Counted from the stretch's first letter, positions 1-7,890 are shown. The stretch is 21,210 nt of DNA from CAYWNK01 sp047639615 (GCA_047639615.1 JBLIOL010000055.1:1-21210), one strand, 5' to 3'. Translations and numbers: made by a program. Notes: generated by a model from the sequence alone, not told the origin.

Positions 1-393
1 CTCCGCCTGGGCGGCGCCGTCTACGCCGAGCGCTACTTCTTCGATGACACAGTCGACACCAGCGTGCCCTCCGACCCGCCCGCCGATCCCCACTGGGCGC
101 GCACCTGGTCCTTGAGCAACCTAGCCAGCCGCGGCGGCCTCGACCCGCTCGAGAGCATCCTGCCCATGGACCTCGATCCCGACAACCGCGACGGCGGACA
201 GAAGCTCCTCATCCAAGCCGGCCTCCTAGTCTCCTTCATCCTCGACGGCGCCTGCGCCCCAGTCGAAGCCGCCCACGCCGCATTCAAGCGCGCCCTAGCC
301 AGCGGCCGCCTCCGCCCAAGCCACGTGCAAGCCCTCGTCGGTGCCCTGCAAGACCACGAACCGGACCTGCGCGCCTACGCTGAGGGAAAGTGA
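1..393 (+). CDS. C-terminal part of an unrecognised protein
   Basis: The reading frame is open from the first base to a TGA at 391-393, so this is the 3' part of a gene that starts before the window; 130 codons are visible. I do not recognise the family. The residues visible include an aromatic and acidic stretch (YAERYFFDD), a Trp-rich region (HWARTWSLSNL) and a helical C-terminus ending LRAYAEGK. The segment around residues 75-95 (GLLVSFILDGACAP) resembles the QSW..V.FLL pattern that follows the active site in some gluzincin-type or DUF1570 peptidases, but no HExxH motif is in view, so this is only a hint. A hairpin lies 6 bp after the stop codon. Confidence 0.6.
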   Translation, partial: LRLGGAVYAERYFFDDTVDTSVPSDPPADPHWARTWSLSNLASRGGLDPLESILPMDLDPDNRDGGQKLLIQAGLLVSFILDGACAPVEAAHAAFKRALASGRLRPSHVQALVGALQDHEPDLRAYAEGK

Positions 394-398
394 GCAGG

Positions 399-422
399 AA
401 TTGGCGCTAGCCCGCGCCGATT
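399..422 (+). terminator. Hairpin after the partial gene
   Basis: AATTGGCGC (399-407) pairs with GCGCCGATT (414-422) around a TAGCCC loop, giving a 9-bp stem with one G-T wobble. It sits directly behind the stop codon at 393. The following sequence (GTGGGGC) has no T-tract, so this is a weak intrinsic terminator candidate. Confidence 0.35.
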
Positions 423-462
423 GTGGGGCGCTGCTCGCTATGGTCGGTGCAGCGTCGCATCG

Positions 463-974
463 ATGAGGTTCGCACTCGCTGTACTGGCTCTCGGTCTCGC
501 TTGGCTCCTGGCATCCATCTGGTTGGCCCGCGAAGACGCTGGCGCTGTGCTGGCTGGGAAGGTTGCCCTGGTGCAAGACTCTGGCCCAGATCGCGCTGAG
601 CAACCACTGGCCGAGCCTGTGGTTGCCACGCCACGGCAGGAGCTTGCAGGCCCGGACGGAATGATCTAGTCGTTCAGATTGAGCAAGCATCCGGCATGCG
701 TGTCTCCATGCTCGTCGATGGCACATCCAAACGAGTGCTCTTCATTGGAGGAATGACCGTCAAGGCCCTTGGCAGTTCCAACGAACACGCACCGAAAGGC
801 GCAGGTTGGGACGGCCCAGCAGGTAGCTACTGGTATCACACGCCAGGCTCCGGTACCTACGTGCTGTCAATCCCGCCAATCCCAGGCTACGACCCAACCC
901 CCGATCGCACAGTCCACGTCCGCCGAGGCGAAATGCTCAAGGTCGAGATCAAGCTAGCCCCCAAGGGCTCGTAA
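463..974 (+). pseudogene. Small membrane-anchored or secreted protein gene, apparently frameshifted
   Basis: Two consecutive frames look like halves of one gene. Frame A starts at ATG 463 with a basic residue and a hydrophobic segment (MRFALAVLALGLAWLLASIW), then a low-complexity Pro/Ala/Glu linker, and stops at TAG 667-669. Frame B is open from 600 to the stop at 974 and from about 657 reads as a plausible beta-rich domain (NDLVVQIEQASG, then VLSIPPIPGYDP near the end, then VHVRRGEMLKVEIKLAP). A single inserted base around 645-669 would join them into a protein of about 170 residues with a signal anchor and a beta-sandwich-like extracytoplasmic domain. The alternative is two genes, the second starting at ATG 696, which has no visible ribosome-binding site. 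A sequencing or assembly error is also possible. The function is not recognised. Confidence 0.5.
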
Positions 975-1138
975 TTGGCGGACGGGCCTGGGCGGTTCCG
1001 AAGTGAAGGACTATCGGCGCTAGATGCCGACGGCGCCCGGCCGCTGGACTACGCCTTGCTACCCATCCGTCATTGCAGGCCTATCAGGAGGATAGTGACG
1101 AAAGGAGTAACTCCAGCAGTATTCAGCCAACGCCGCGC

Positions 1139-2533
1139 CTACTTGCCGATGCAGAAGCTGGCGAAGATGCGGTCGAGCAGATCCTCGGGCGTCGTACTGC
1201 CTTGGATATCGTCGAGGCGCTCGGTGGCTTGACGTAGGGTTTCGGCCACTAGGTCCAAGGGCAGGCCGCTGTGGATTTCGTCGGTGGCTCTAGTCAGGTC
1301 GTCTTGGGCGGAACGCAAGGCGGCGCGGTGGCGAGCGGAGAGCTCGGCGGCGGTGGCTACGACGGGCGCGGTTTCGGCGGAGTCTGCGACTTGGGCCAGG
1401 CCGAGGAGCTCGGCAGCGGCTTGGGCTAGTGCTTCGAGACCGGTACCGGTCTCGGCCGAGGTCGGCAGCCAGAGCTTGGACCAGGCCAGCCATTCTGCCG
1501 GCGGCTCGGGGGCAGCGCCGGGGCGGTCGGTTTGGTTCCAGAGCAGGAGGCGCGCGCAGTCGGGAGATTGCGCCGGCGGTGTGGCGGGCGTGCGCGCGTC
1601 AACGACCCAGAGCAGCAAGTCCGCGCTGGTGGCGGCGCGTTCAGCCAGAGCCTGCGCGCCTTCAGCGAGCACGTCGCCAGCGCTGGCTAGCTCGCGGCCG
1701 GCGCTGTCTTCGAGGCGCACGCTAGCACCGCCGGGTAAGGACCATGGCCCCGCCAACACGTCGCGGGTGGAGCCCGCTTGATCGTCAACGAAGGCGCGCT
1801 GCTCGCCGCTGACCAGGCGATTGAAGAGACTCGACTTGCCGGCGTTGGGCAGGCCGGCGAGGACTACTCTGGGCAGGACGGCTGCTGGGGCGCGGGCTTC
1901 CTCCCAGCCGAGGGCTTCCTCGAGACCGGTGGCGGTGCTGGCGGCGAGTTCGAGCAACAACTTCTCCGGCACGTGGCCCGTGTCCGACTCGTCAAAGTCG
2001 AGGCTGGCTTCCGCTAGAGAGCGCAGCTGTTCGAGGTTGTCGCGCAACACCGACAGTCGGTCCATGAGCCCGCCCAGTAGGAGCGCGGTAGCGGCGCGGC
2101 GCTCGGCTTGATTCGAGGCGTGGATCAAGGCCAGGACACCCTCGGCACGAGTGAGATCCATGCGGCCGTTCTCGAACGCACGCCGGGTGAACTCGCCCCG
2201 GCGCGCATGACGCGCGCCCTGCGCAAGTAAGTGATCGAGAGCCACGCGTGCCAAGTGCGGGTTGCCGGGCAGGTGCAGCTCGGCCACGTCCTCGCGCGTG
2301 TAGGAAGCCGGGCCGGGCATCCAGAGCAGCATCAGGGGCTGCTCCCCCACCCCGTCATGGAAGCTGCCTGAGATCAGGGCGCGTTTCGCCGGCGGCAGAG
2401 TTGCGTTACCCGCGGCCGTACAGGTACGCGCCACCACGGCCCCGGCATCCGGGCCCGATATACGCAACACCGCCCTCGCTCCCGCACCAGGTGCGGAAGC
2501 GAGGGCGACGATCGTGTCTCCTGAGGGAGTCAC
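1139..2533 (-). CDS. mnmE: tRNA modification GTPase MnmE
   Basis: MnmE works with MnmG to place carboxymethylaminomethyl groups on U34 of certain tRNAs. This is a 464-residue protein, near the usual 450-460. The N-terminal formyl-THF-binding domain opens with DTIVALASAPGAGARAVLRI; residues 114-127 carry the family pattern EFTRRAFENGRMDL. The G domain has G1 GLPNAGKS (227-234), G2 STRD (255-258), G3 EDSAG (275-279, usually DTAG), G4 NQTD (333-336, usually NKxD) and G5 TSAETG (358-363). The helical domain ends in the invariant FCIGK, whose Cys is the C-terminal hallmark of the family. The start is GTG at 2533, 9 bases after the yidC stop, with no clear SD, so translational coupling to yidC is likely. 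The unusual G4 residue is the main oddity. Confidence 0.95.
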   Translation of the reverse strand: MTPSGDTIVALASAPGAGARAVLRISGPDAGAVVARTCTAAGNATLPPAKRALISGSFHDGVGEQPLMLLWMPGPASYTREDVAELHLPGNPHLARVALDHLLAQGARHARRGEFTRRAFENGRMDLTRAEGVLALIHASNQAERRAATALLLGGLMDRLSVLRDNLEQLRSLAEASLDFDESDTGHVPEKLLLELAASTATGLEEALGWEEARAPAAVLPRVVLAGLPNAGKSSLFNRLVSGEQRAFVDDQAGSTRDVLAGPWSLPGGASVRLEDSAGRELASAGDVLAEGAQALAERAATSADLLLWVVDARTPATPPAQSPDCARLLLWNQTDRPGAAPEPPAEWLAWSKLWLPTSAETGTGLEALAQAAAELLGLAQVADSAETAPVVATAAELSARHRAALRSAQDDLTRATDEIHSGLPLDLVAETLRQATERLDDIQGSTTPEDLLDRIFASFCIGK

Positions 2534-2542
2534 GGTAGGAAG

Positions 2543-4516
2543 CTAGCGCTTGCCGCCCTTGCCCTTGGCGGGCGGGCGCTTGCCCTTCATCTTTTCCTTC
2601 TCAGCCTGCAGCTTCTGGGCTTCCTTCATCATCTCGCCCCAGCGCTTACCCATCTTGCCCTTCTCTTTCTTGGGCTGCTCGGAGTCATCGATGGGCCAGA
2701 TCTTGCGCACCACGGTGTACTCCATGATGCCGAAGATGCTGGTCGTGATCATGTAGATCGAAAGACCGGCGGCGTAGTTGTAGAGGAAGAAGCCGAAGAG
2801 CACCGGCATCCACATCATCATGCGCTGCATCTTGGCAGCCTGCGGATCCGTGGGCTTCGGCATCACGCGCTGCTGCAAGATCCAAAGCACCACCATGGTC
2901 GGCGGCAAGACGTTGAGCCACTCGATGGTGCCGATGAAGGGCAGGTGTGTGTTGAAGTCGAGCCGCATCAGGCGGTCCGGCATGGAGAGGTCATTGACCC
3001 ATAGGAAGTTCGCCTGGCGCAGGTCGAAGGACACGCGCAGGGCACTGAACAAACCGAAGAAGACCGGGATCTGCAGGAAGACCGGAGCGCAACCGCCGAG
3101 GGGCGGGAAGGCGCCCTCCTCTTGCATGATGCGCGCTTGCTCCTGACGCAGCTTCTGAGGGTTGGACTTGTACTTCTCCTTGGCCACGTCGATCTTCGGC
3201 TGCACGCGCTTCATCTTCGTGGCGTGACGCGCCATGGCCGTCTGCGAACGACGGTTGAAGGGGAACAGTGCTATGCGCACGGTCAGGGTCAGCAGGATGA
3301 TCGCCACGCCCCAGTTGCCCGCGAGCCCGTGGAAGAGGTCGAGGATGCCCACCAGGAAGCCGGCGATGCTGGCGAAGAAGCCCAGGTCGTCACGCACCAG
3401 GGCCAGGTGATCGGAATGGTCTGCCTCGAGCAGCTCGCGGTTCTTAGGACCGGCGAAGAGCGAGAAGTGGTAGTCCCAGCGCTTGCCCGTTGCCGGAATG
3501 GCCACGGTCAGATCCTGTACCACCGCCATGAAGCGCCAGGCCTCATCGCGGCTCTCAGGATTCAAGGCCGCCCAAGTATCGTCGTGGTCGCGGCGCCAGG
3601 AGGCGCCGCCCATGGCGTCACGCGCCAGCTGCCCGGCCTCGCCATCGCGCGGGCGCAGCAGCATGGCGAAGTACTTGTTGTCCACGCCCACGAAGCTCGG
3701 GAGCTTGCCGGCGCCCAGGCTGCCGCTCATCTCGCTGGGGCGCGGGGTGCGCTCCTCGGAGTCGAGGATCAGCTCACCTCTGGCCTTGTTGCGGCCACAG
3801 GCGCGGGCGCGGGGCTCGATGTAGTACTGGTCATCGGAGGCCATGGGCATGCCCACGGAAGGCATGAACTGGAAGCCGGCCATGCCGCCGCCTTGCAGCT
3901 GATCGCCGCCGATCAGGGCGATGGATACCTCGAGCTCGTACTGACCCGGGACGGCGCGGATGACCTTCTCGATGGTCAGCCCACCTTCCAGGGGGGTGTG
4001 CGTGAAGCGCACGCCAACAACCCGCTGGGCGTCGAGCAGCAGCTCGTGCTCCCAGTGCACCGCCTCGAGCGGCGCCCCGATGAAGCCGCGCGCCGAGGGG
4101 CCAGCGGTCAGCCCCAGGGATCCCAGCTGATTACCGCGAGAGAGCAGCGGCTCCACCAGCGGCACCCAGTTGGCCGGGTTGCGCTGCTCCTCGGGAGTAA
4201 AGCTCTCGGAGGTGTAGTAGCCATCCAGTCGCAGCTCGGTGAGGACGCCACCGAGGCTGTCGAAGGTCGCACGGTAGTGACCTGGCTGATCTTGGACGCC
4301 GAGCGTGATGGTCTCGCTCCAGGGCTCGACGATCGGCCCCGAAGGAGCCGTCACGGAATCGGCCGCGGCGAGATCCTCAGGCAGGTTGCCCGCGGGCATA
4401 CCCTCGCTTTGGAGCTCCTCGACCGGGGCTTTTTCTACCGGCGGATACATGATCTGCCAGCCGACAAGAAGGCCCCACGAGAGGACCAGGAAAGTTATGA
4501 AGCGCTTGGTATCCAA
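2543..4516 (-). CDS. yidC: Membrane protein insertase YidC (YidC/Oxa1 family)
   Basis: YidC inserts and folds inner-membrane proteins, alone or with SecYEG. The 657 residues are laid out as in Gram-negative YidC: an N-terminal membrane helix (about 7-25), a large periplasmic beta domain (about 65-355), then the conserved Oxa1 region from about 375 to 603 with further membrane helices. R414 in the segment LTLTVRIALFPF matches the conserved Arg of the hydrophilic groove. The cytoplasmic hairpin after it (about 420-465) is rich in Lys, Arg and Gln. The last 50 residues (608-657) are a strongly basic tail (11 Lys in the last 24), as seen in YidC proteins that bind the ribosome through the tail. 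The start is TTG at 4516, with a GGCGGA-like RBS upstream; no better in-frame start is near. It follows the phosphoesterase gene by 29 bp. Confidence 0.95.
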   Translation of the reverse strand: MDTKRFITFLVLSWGLLVGWQIMYPPVEKAPVEELQSEGMPAGNLPEDLAAADSVTAPSGPIVEPWSETITLGVQDQPGHYRATFDSLGGVLTELRLDGYYTSESFTPEEQRNPANWVPLVEPLLSRGNQLGSLGLTAGPSARGFIGAPLEAVHWEHELLLDAQRVVGVRFTHTPLEGGLTIEKVIRAVPGQYELEVSIALIGGDQLQGGGMAGFQFMPSVGMPMASDDQYYIEPRARACGRNKARGELILDSEERTPRPSEMSGSLGAGKLPSFVGVDNKYFAMLLRPRDGEAGQLARDAMGGASWRRDHDDTWAALNPESRDEAWRFMAVVQDLTVAIPATGKRWDYHFSLFAGPKNRELLEADHSDHLALVRDDLGFFASIAGFLVGILDLFHGLAGNWGVAIILLTLTVRIALFPFNRRSQTAMARHATKMKRVQPKIDVAKEKYKSNPQKLRQEQARIMQEEGAFPPLGGCAPVFLQIPVFFGLFSALRVSFDLRQANFLWVNDLSMPDRLMRLDFNTHLPFIGTIEWLNVLPPTMVVLWILQQRVMPKPTDPQAAKMQRMMMWMPVLFGFFLYNYAAGLSIYMITTSIFGIMEYTVVRKIWPIDDSEQPKKEKGKMGKRWGEMMKEAQKLQAEKEKMKGKRPPAKGKGGKR

Positions 4517-4545
4517 AGATTCCGCCCGAATGGGGCGTAGTGCGA

Positions 4546-5364
4546 CTAACGCCCAACCGCGAGGCGGTCGGCGAGGAAGTCGGGGAGGTCGTCGACGCCG
4601 CGGATCAAATCAGCGGCTGTTTGGTGGTCGTACTCGAGGCGCACGTAGGTGAGCGCGCGTCCATCGAAGATCAAGTAACTGAGGCGCGGGTCACCATCGC
4701 GAGGCTGGCCCACTGAGCCAACGTTCACAATGGCGCGTGCGCCGTCATCGGTTCCGGGGGGAGCGAGTCCGAGGTCGTAGGGGCCGTCAGTGCCTTGGGG
4801 GCGAAAGTAGCGGCCATCCTCGAAGTACACGCAGGGCACGTGGCTGTGTCCGACGAAACAAACCGAGCGTTCCATACACGCGAAGTTCGCAGCCATTTTA
4901 TCCGTGTCCTGAATATCCCTGGGCAGCATGTACTCGCGCACAGGATTGCGCGGGGAGCCGTGCGCGAACATGGCTACGTCGTCGGTGGCCATGGGCTGCA
5001 GGGCACCGAGGTAGTCCCAGTACATGTCACTGCGCGCGGGATCCCGGGAAACTTCCACCTTGGTCCACTCGATAGCGGCGCGCGCCTTGGGGTTGAAGTC
5101 CTCGGCGGAGAACAGCAACGCTTCCTCGTGGTTGCCCTGCAGGCAGAGCCCGCGCTCATCACCATCGATGCGCGTCGCGCCCGAGGGCACGCAGAGCTCC
5201 ATGATGATGTCGAGGCACTCGCGCGGCTGTGCGCCGTAGCCGACCACATCCCCGAGACACACGATGCGCTCGGCGCCACGCTGCTTGGCGTCGGCCAGGG
5301 CTGTCTCCAGCGCAGGGATGTTGCCGTGGAGATCCGAAATGATTGCGGTAAGGGGATAGGTCAC
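4546..5364 (-). CDS. Calcineurin-like metallophosphoesterase (YfcE/ApaH-like superfamily)
   Basis: This is a 272-residue two-metal phosphoesterase with a full set of superfamily motifs: SDLHGN (10-15, metal ligands D11 and H13), GDVVGYG (38-44, D39), GNHEEAL (77-83, N78 and H79), AHGSP (134-138, H135) and GHSHVP (172-177, H173 and H175). The C-terminal NVGSVGQPRDGDPR motif (214-227) is typical of the predicted phosphodiesterases related to YfcE and MJ0936. The substrate cannot be told from the sequence; cyclic nucleotide or nucleotide diesters are family possibilities. The start is GTG 5364. A promoter candidate lies about 40-70 bases upstream, inside the tail of the preceding gene, so this gene could head a transcript continuing into yidC and mnmE. 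Confidence 0.9.
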   Translation of the reverse strand: MTYPLTAIISDLHGNIPALETALADAKQRGAERIVCLGDVVGYGAQPRECLDIIMELCVPSGATRIDGDERGLCLQGNHEEALLFSAEDFNPKARAAIEWTKVEVSRDPARSDMYWDYLGALQPMATDDVAMFAHGSPRNPVREYMLPRDIQDTDKMAANFACMERSVCFVGHSHVPCVYFEDGRYFRPQGTDGPYDLGLAPPGTDDGARAIVNVGSVGQPRDGDPRLSYLIFDGRALTYVRLEYDHQTAADLIRGVDDLPDFLADRLAVGR

Positions 5365-5405
5365 AAAAAAGGGCGTCAGCGATTGGGCCGGCTTTCGAGC
5401 GGAGA

Positions 5406-5434
5406 ATTATCGTCGGCGTCAGGGCCCATCACAA
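5406..5434 (-). promoter_or_regulatory. Sigma70-type promoter for the phosphoesterase-yidC-mnmE run
   Basis: On the minus strand TTGTGA (5434-5429) and GATAAT (5411-5406) are separated by exactly 17 bases. They match the consensus at 4 of 6 and 5 of 6 positions. The predicted transcription start near 5399 would give a leader of about 35 bases before the GTG at 5364. The -35 box lies within the last codons of the upstream transferase gene, so this would be an internal promoter of the minus-strand gene run. Confidence 0.5.
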
Positions 5435-6345
5435 GCATCGGCAGGGTCTCTCCCGCCGCGAGCTGCAATCAATGCCCAGGCGTAGAGACCAAGGGACGTC
5501 CCCAGCAGGGCCCCACGCAGCATCGCGGAAGAACTTATCCACAGGCTGGAAGCGGGCAGGAGGCACAGGGCAGCCACCCCGGCGGCCGGCACGGGACCGA
5601 GGCCCGCGCGCTCCAAACGCTGGCCGAAGTGCCGCCGATCCCCGACAAATGCACTCTGACCGGCCGCTAGGCGCAGCCAAACCACCCTAGCCAGGTCCAA
5701 GAGCGGCACCGCCAGCACGGGCCAGGCGCTCGGATACCAAGCGACCAGCGCCCCGAGGGCGTGGCTGCCACCATCCCCTAGGTAGGCCACGGGGGCCCTT
5801 CCGCGGTCCGATCCGCGCCGTAGGAGCGTGTTCCAGGGTAAAAAACCTGCGCAGGCAGCCGCGCCCATGGGCAAGGGACCGGCCAGACCCAGGAGCGCCG
5901 TGGTGCTCGCCAGGCCATCCGCATGATCCCAGGTGTTGAGCGCGTTCATGGCCACCAGGGCGATCGGGATCAGGAGCAACCACTCACTCCCCGTCCCCCA
6001 TCCCTGCAGATAGCCGTCCGTAGCTAGCCCCAAGGCCACCAGCGCCTGGCCGCTCAATTTCTGGCGCGCGCCCAGCGGCCGCAAGTCATCCAAGACGCCC
6101 AGTCCGAGGGCGCCCAATAGGCCCATCCAAGGCAGGCTCAGGCCGGAAAGCAAAGCCGCCGCTGCCATGGCCGTGACCACAGCCACCCCACCCACGGTGG
6201 GTACGGGTTCACTGCGCGGCTTACGCACGGCGTCACCCCCTTCCACGCGATCGATCCAGCCCCTCGCGCGGGCCCAGGCGGCCAAGGCCGGGGTCAGGAG
6301 CAGAGCCAAGCCGCCCGCGAGGGCGCTCGCCAGGGCTGGACTCAA
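5419..6345 (-). CDS. Polyprenyl-phosphate sugar-1-phosphate transferase, WecA/MraY family
   Basis: This integral membrane enzyme family moves a sugar-1-phosphate from a UDP-sugar to undecaprenyl phosphate, starting glycan polymer synthesis. In the 308-residue form used here I see PTVGGVAV (49-56), the catalytic Asp pair in GVLDDLRPLGARQKLSGQ (83-100, D86 and D87), NTWDHADGLAS (137-147) and YLGDGGSHALG (188-198), in the right order between hydrophobic segments. The late His motif, H[IL]HHRL in WecA/TagO, reads RRHFGQRLERAG (237-248), so only the first His is kept. The start chosen is TTG 6345: it overlaps the nadD stop (TTGA) and has GGGAGG six bases upstream. A GTG at 6408 would add 21 residues without an RBS. 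Sugar specificity is unknown; MraY itself is less likely than a WecA-like enzyme. Confidence 0.85.
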   Translation of the reverse strand: MSPALASALAGGLALLLTPALAAWARARGWIDRVEGGDAVRKPRSEPVPTVGGVAVVTAMAAAALLSGLSLPWMGLLGALGLGVLDDLRPLGARQKLSGQALVALGLATDGYLQGWGTGSEWLLLIPIALVAMNALNTWDHADGLASTTALLGLAGPLPMGAAACAGFLPWNTLLRRGSDRGRAPVAYLGDGGSHALGALVAWYPSAWPVLAVPLLDLARVVWLRLAAGQSAFVGDRRHFGQRLERAGLGPVPAAGVAALCLLPASSLWISSSAMLRGALLGTSLGLYAWALIAARGGRDPADACDGP

Positions 6346-6965
6346 ACAGCGCCTCCCACAGGCCCATAGAGCCCGCGGCGCAGTGCGTAGTCGGCCACGG
6401 CCGGACACAGGTCCGCGTGACTCGCCAGGCCGCGGCCTAGGGCAGCACGTAGATGGGTGGCCCGGCCGGGGGTCGGCGGCAGATCCAGGAAGCCGCGCTC
6501 CAGGCGCTCCAAGGCAGACGCGGAAATCCGCCCGGCGAGGGCCTCCAACTGCTGGGCGGAGTCCCCGGCGCGCACCAGAACGATGGGCTGAACCAGCTCA
6601 AGCAAGGCCTCGGCCTCGCGCCAGCCCGGTAATCCGGGCAAATTATCCGTGCCTAAAATCAAGTGCAGGCCGCCCTCCGGAGCCAGCCCAGCGGCCAACA
6701 GGGTGCGCACCGTATCGATGCTAAAGGAGGGGCCCTCGCGCTCGAGCTCGAGGCTCGAGACCTCAAAATCTGGCTGCTCCGCTAGGGCCAGCTCGAGCAT
6801 CGCTAGCCGGTCGCGCCCCCCCGCCAAACGTCTCCCAGGCTTGTGAGGCGGCCTCGCGGCGGGCATGAAGAGCACTTTTTGCAGCTCAAAGGCCCCAGCG
6901 GCCGCCCGCGCCACGGCCAGGTGGCCCAGGTGGACTGGGTCGAACGAGCCCCCATAGAGACCCAT
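6342..6965 (-). CDS. nadD: Nicotinate-nucleotide adenylyltransferase NadD
   Basis: NadD makes nicotinate adenine dinucleotide from nicotinate mononucleotide and ATP, the shared step of de novo and salvage NAD synthesis. The protein of 207 residues is the normal length. It begins MGLYGGSFDPVHLGHL, containing the nucleotidyltransferase GGSFDPxHxGH motif (5-15). It also has PPHK (39-42), SFSIDTVRTL (80-89), LGTDNLPGLPGW (104-115) and a degenerate C-terminal ISSTxIR-type motif reading RATHLR. I chose ATG 6965 because it places the family N-terminus exactly; a TTG at 7010 would add 15 residues without an RBS. The stop overlaps the start of the transferase gene, so the two are probably co-translated. 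Confidence 0.93.
   Translation of the reverse strand: MGLYGGSFDPVHLGHLAVARAAAGAFELQKVLFMPAARPPHKPGRRLAGGRDRLAMLELALAEQPDFEVSSLELEREGPSFSIDTVRTLLAAGLAPEGGLHLILGTDNLPGLPGWREAEALLELVQPIVLVRAGDSAQQLEALAGRISASALERLERGFLDLPPTPGRATHLRAALGRGLASHADLCPAVADYALRRGLYGPVGGAV
6352..6357 (-). promoter_or_regulatory. Strong ribosome-binding site that fixes the TTG start of the transferase
   Basis: GGGAGG on the minus strand (6357-6352) lies six bases before TTG 6345, within the last codons of nadD. This is one of only two clear SD sequences in the window, and it supports translational coupling across the nadD stop. Confidence 0.65.
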
Positions 6966-7193
6966 GGCAGGGCCGTTCAGGGCGGGCGTGGAGATGGAAT
7001 CCTGGACCAAAGCAGAGTGGGAGCTCGGTAACTAGCCCCGGGTAGTAGATAGAGGTGACGTCGCCCGGGATCACCCGGACAACAAACATGATCCGCCCCG
7101 CCTGGACTTCTGTCCACGGGGCCGCTTAGAATCCGCCGCAGTGGGAGCCGGACATCCGGTATCCTTTTGGCCCCGATCCACCCTGGTCTCGGC

Positions 7194-7245
7194 CCGAAGG
7201 ATCACGCCCCCCCCGCGGTACCCCGCGGCTCCGCCGACCCTTCGG
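7194..7245 (+). other. Nested inverted repeats upstream of the lipoprotein gene
   Basis: An outer pair, CCGAAGG (7194-7200) with CCTTCGG (7239-7245), encloses an inner hairpin CCGCGG-TACC-CCGCGG (7213-7228). The remainder is C-rich. The structure sits 27 bases before the ATG at 7273 and could be a folded 5' leader or an attenuator. The roughly 307 bp between nadD and this gene otherwise show only a TATCCT -10-like hexamer at 7160 without a convincing -35. Confidence 0.35.
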
Positions 7246-7272
7246 TCCCCCCCCCGAGCCTCACGAACACCG

Positions 7273-7890
7273 ATGAAACGCGCCCTTCTCGCCTTGGCCC
7301 TGGCGGCCTCTGCTGCTTCCTGCCAGTCCACTGGCCAGGATATCAACGATCACTGGAACGCGAGTTCCGCCGCGCCTCGCGCTGCCCGCTTCTTCCTGGG
7401 TTACGACTCCGAGAAAGACGGCGAGTACCGCGACTTCGCTTGGGAGCGCAAGCAGAGCATCAACCTGACCCTGCGCCGACATTTCCTGCACCACAACCCT
7501 GACAACCCCAACCACGCAGAGTGGAGCGGTCGTTACGCAGGTCGTCCCGACAACAGCTTCCTGCCCAACCCGGTCAGCTTCATTCACCTTGAAGGCCTGC
7601 TGCTCGGCTTCGCAGCCACCGGCGGCGGCGGTAGCTTCGTCGTCCTGCCCATCGACTCGATCCTCGGCGTCCTCGAAGACGGCGGCGGCAAAGAGTTCTA
7701 CGACGGAATCGGCAACAGCTTCGGCGCTTTCTTGGGCCCGCTCATCAAGGAGCTCCCGAACGGCGAGACCCAGGTCGAGACCAGCGTCATCACCGCGTCC
7801 TTCCCGATCGATGGATTGGGCGAAGACTTGGACGGCGAGTTCGTCTCCGGCGTTTCGCTGATCGGCCAGACCAGCTCGGCAGCCGAGTAG
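7273..7890 (+). CDS. Predicted lipoprotein of unknown function
   Basis: The 205-residue product begins MKRALLALALAASAASCQ, a short basic n-region, an Ala/Leu-rich h-region and a lipobox-like AASC with Cys17, so export and lipid attachment are likely. I recognise no family for the mature part. Features visible: an acidic, aromatic first third (FFLGYDSEKDGEYRDFAWER), a His/Asn-rich stretch with the sequence FLHHNPDNPNHAEW (about 75-88), and a Gly-rich hydrophobic middle (LLLGFAATGGGGSFVVLPID) that could be a membrane-associated or glycine-zipper-like segment. The upstream frame continues to GTG 7141 but the signal sequence fixes ATG 7273 as the start. No SD is visible. It stands alone between nadD and miaA and ends just before a strong hairpin. 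Confidence 0.8.
   Translation: MKRALLALALAASAASCQSTGQDINDHWNASSAAPRAARFFLGYDSEKDGEYRDFAWERKQSINLTLRRHFLHHNPDNPNHAEWSGRYAGRPDNSFLPNPVSFIHLEGLLLGFAATGGGGSFVVLPIDSILGVLEDGGGKEFYDGIGNSFGAFLGPLIKELPNGETQVETSVITASFPIDGLGEDLDGEFVSGVSLIGQTSSAAE

Noticed and set aside
975..1138. A plus-strand frame containing DADGARPLDYALL, like an ankyrin repeat consensus
   Set aside because: Only one partial repeat is visible, the frame runs into the antisense of mnmE, and there is no start with an RBS. The only other structure here is a 5-bp stem CTATC/GATAG at 1081-1095, too small to call.
3122..4540. A 472-codon open frame on the plus strand opposite yidC
   Set aside because: It is a mirror of the yidC codon pattern in GC-rich DNA (Ala/Arg/His/Leu-rich, no recognisable motifs), and yidC is certain.
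4795..5670. A 291-codon plus-strand frame spanning the phosphoesterase and the transferase end
   Set aside because: It crosses two well-supported minus-strand genes and the promoter between them, and shows no family features.
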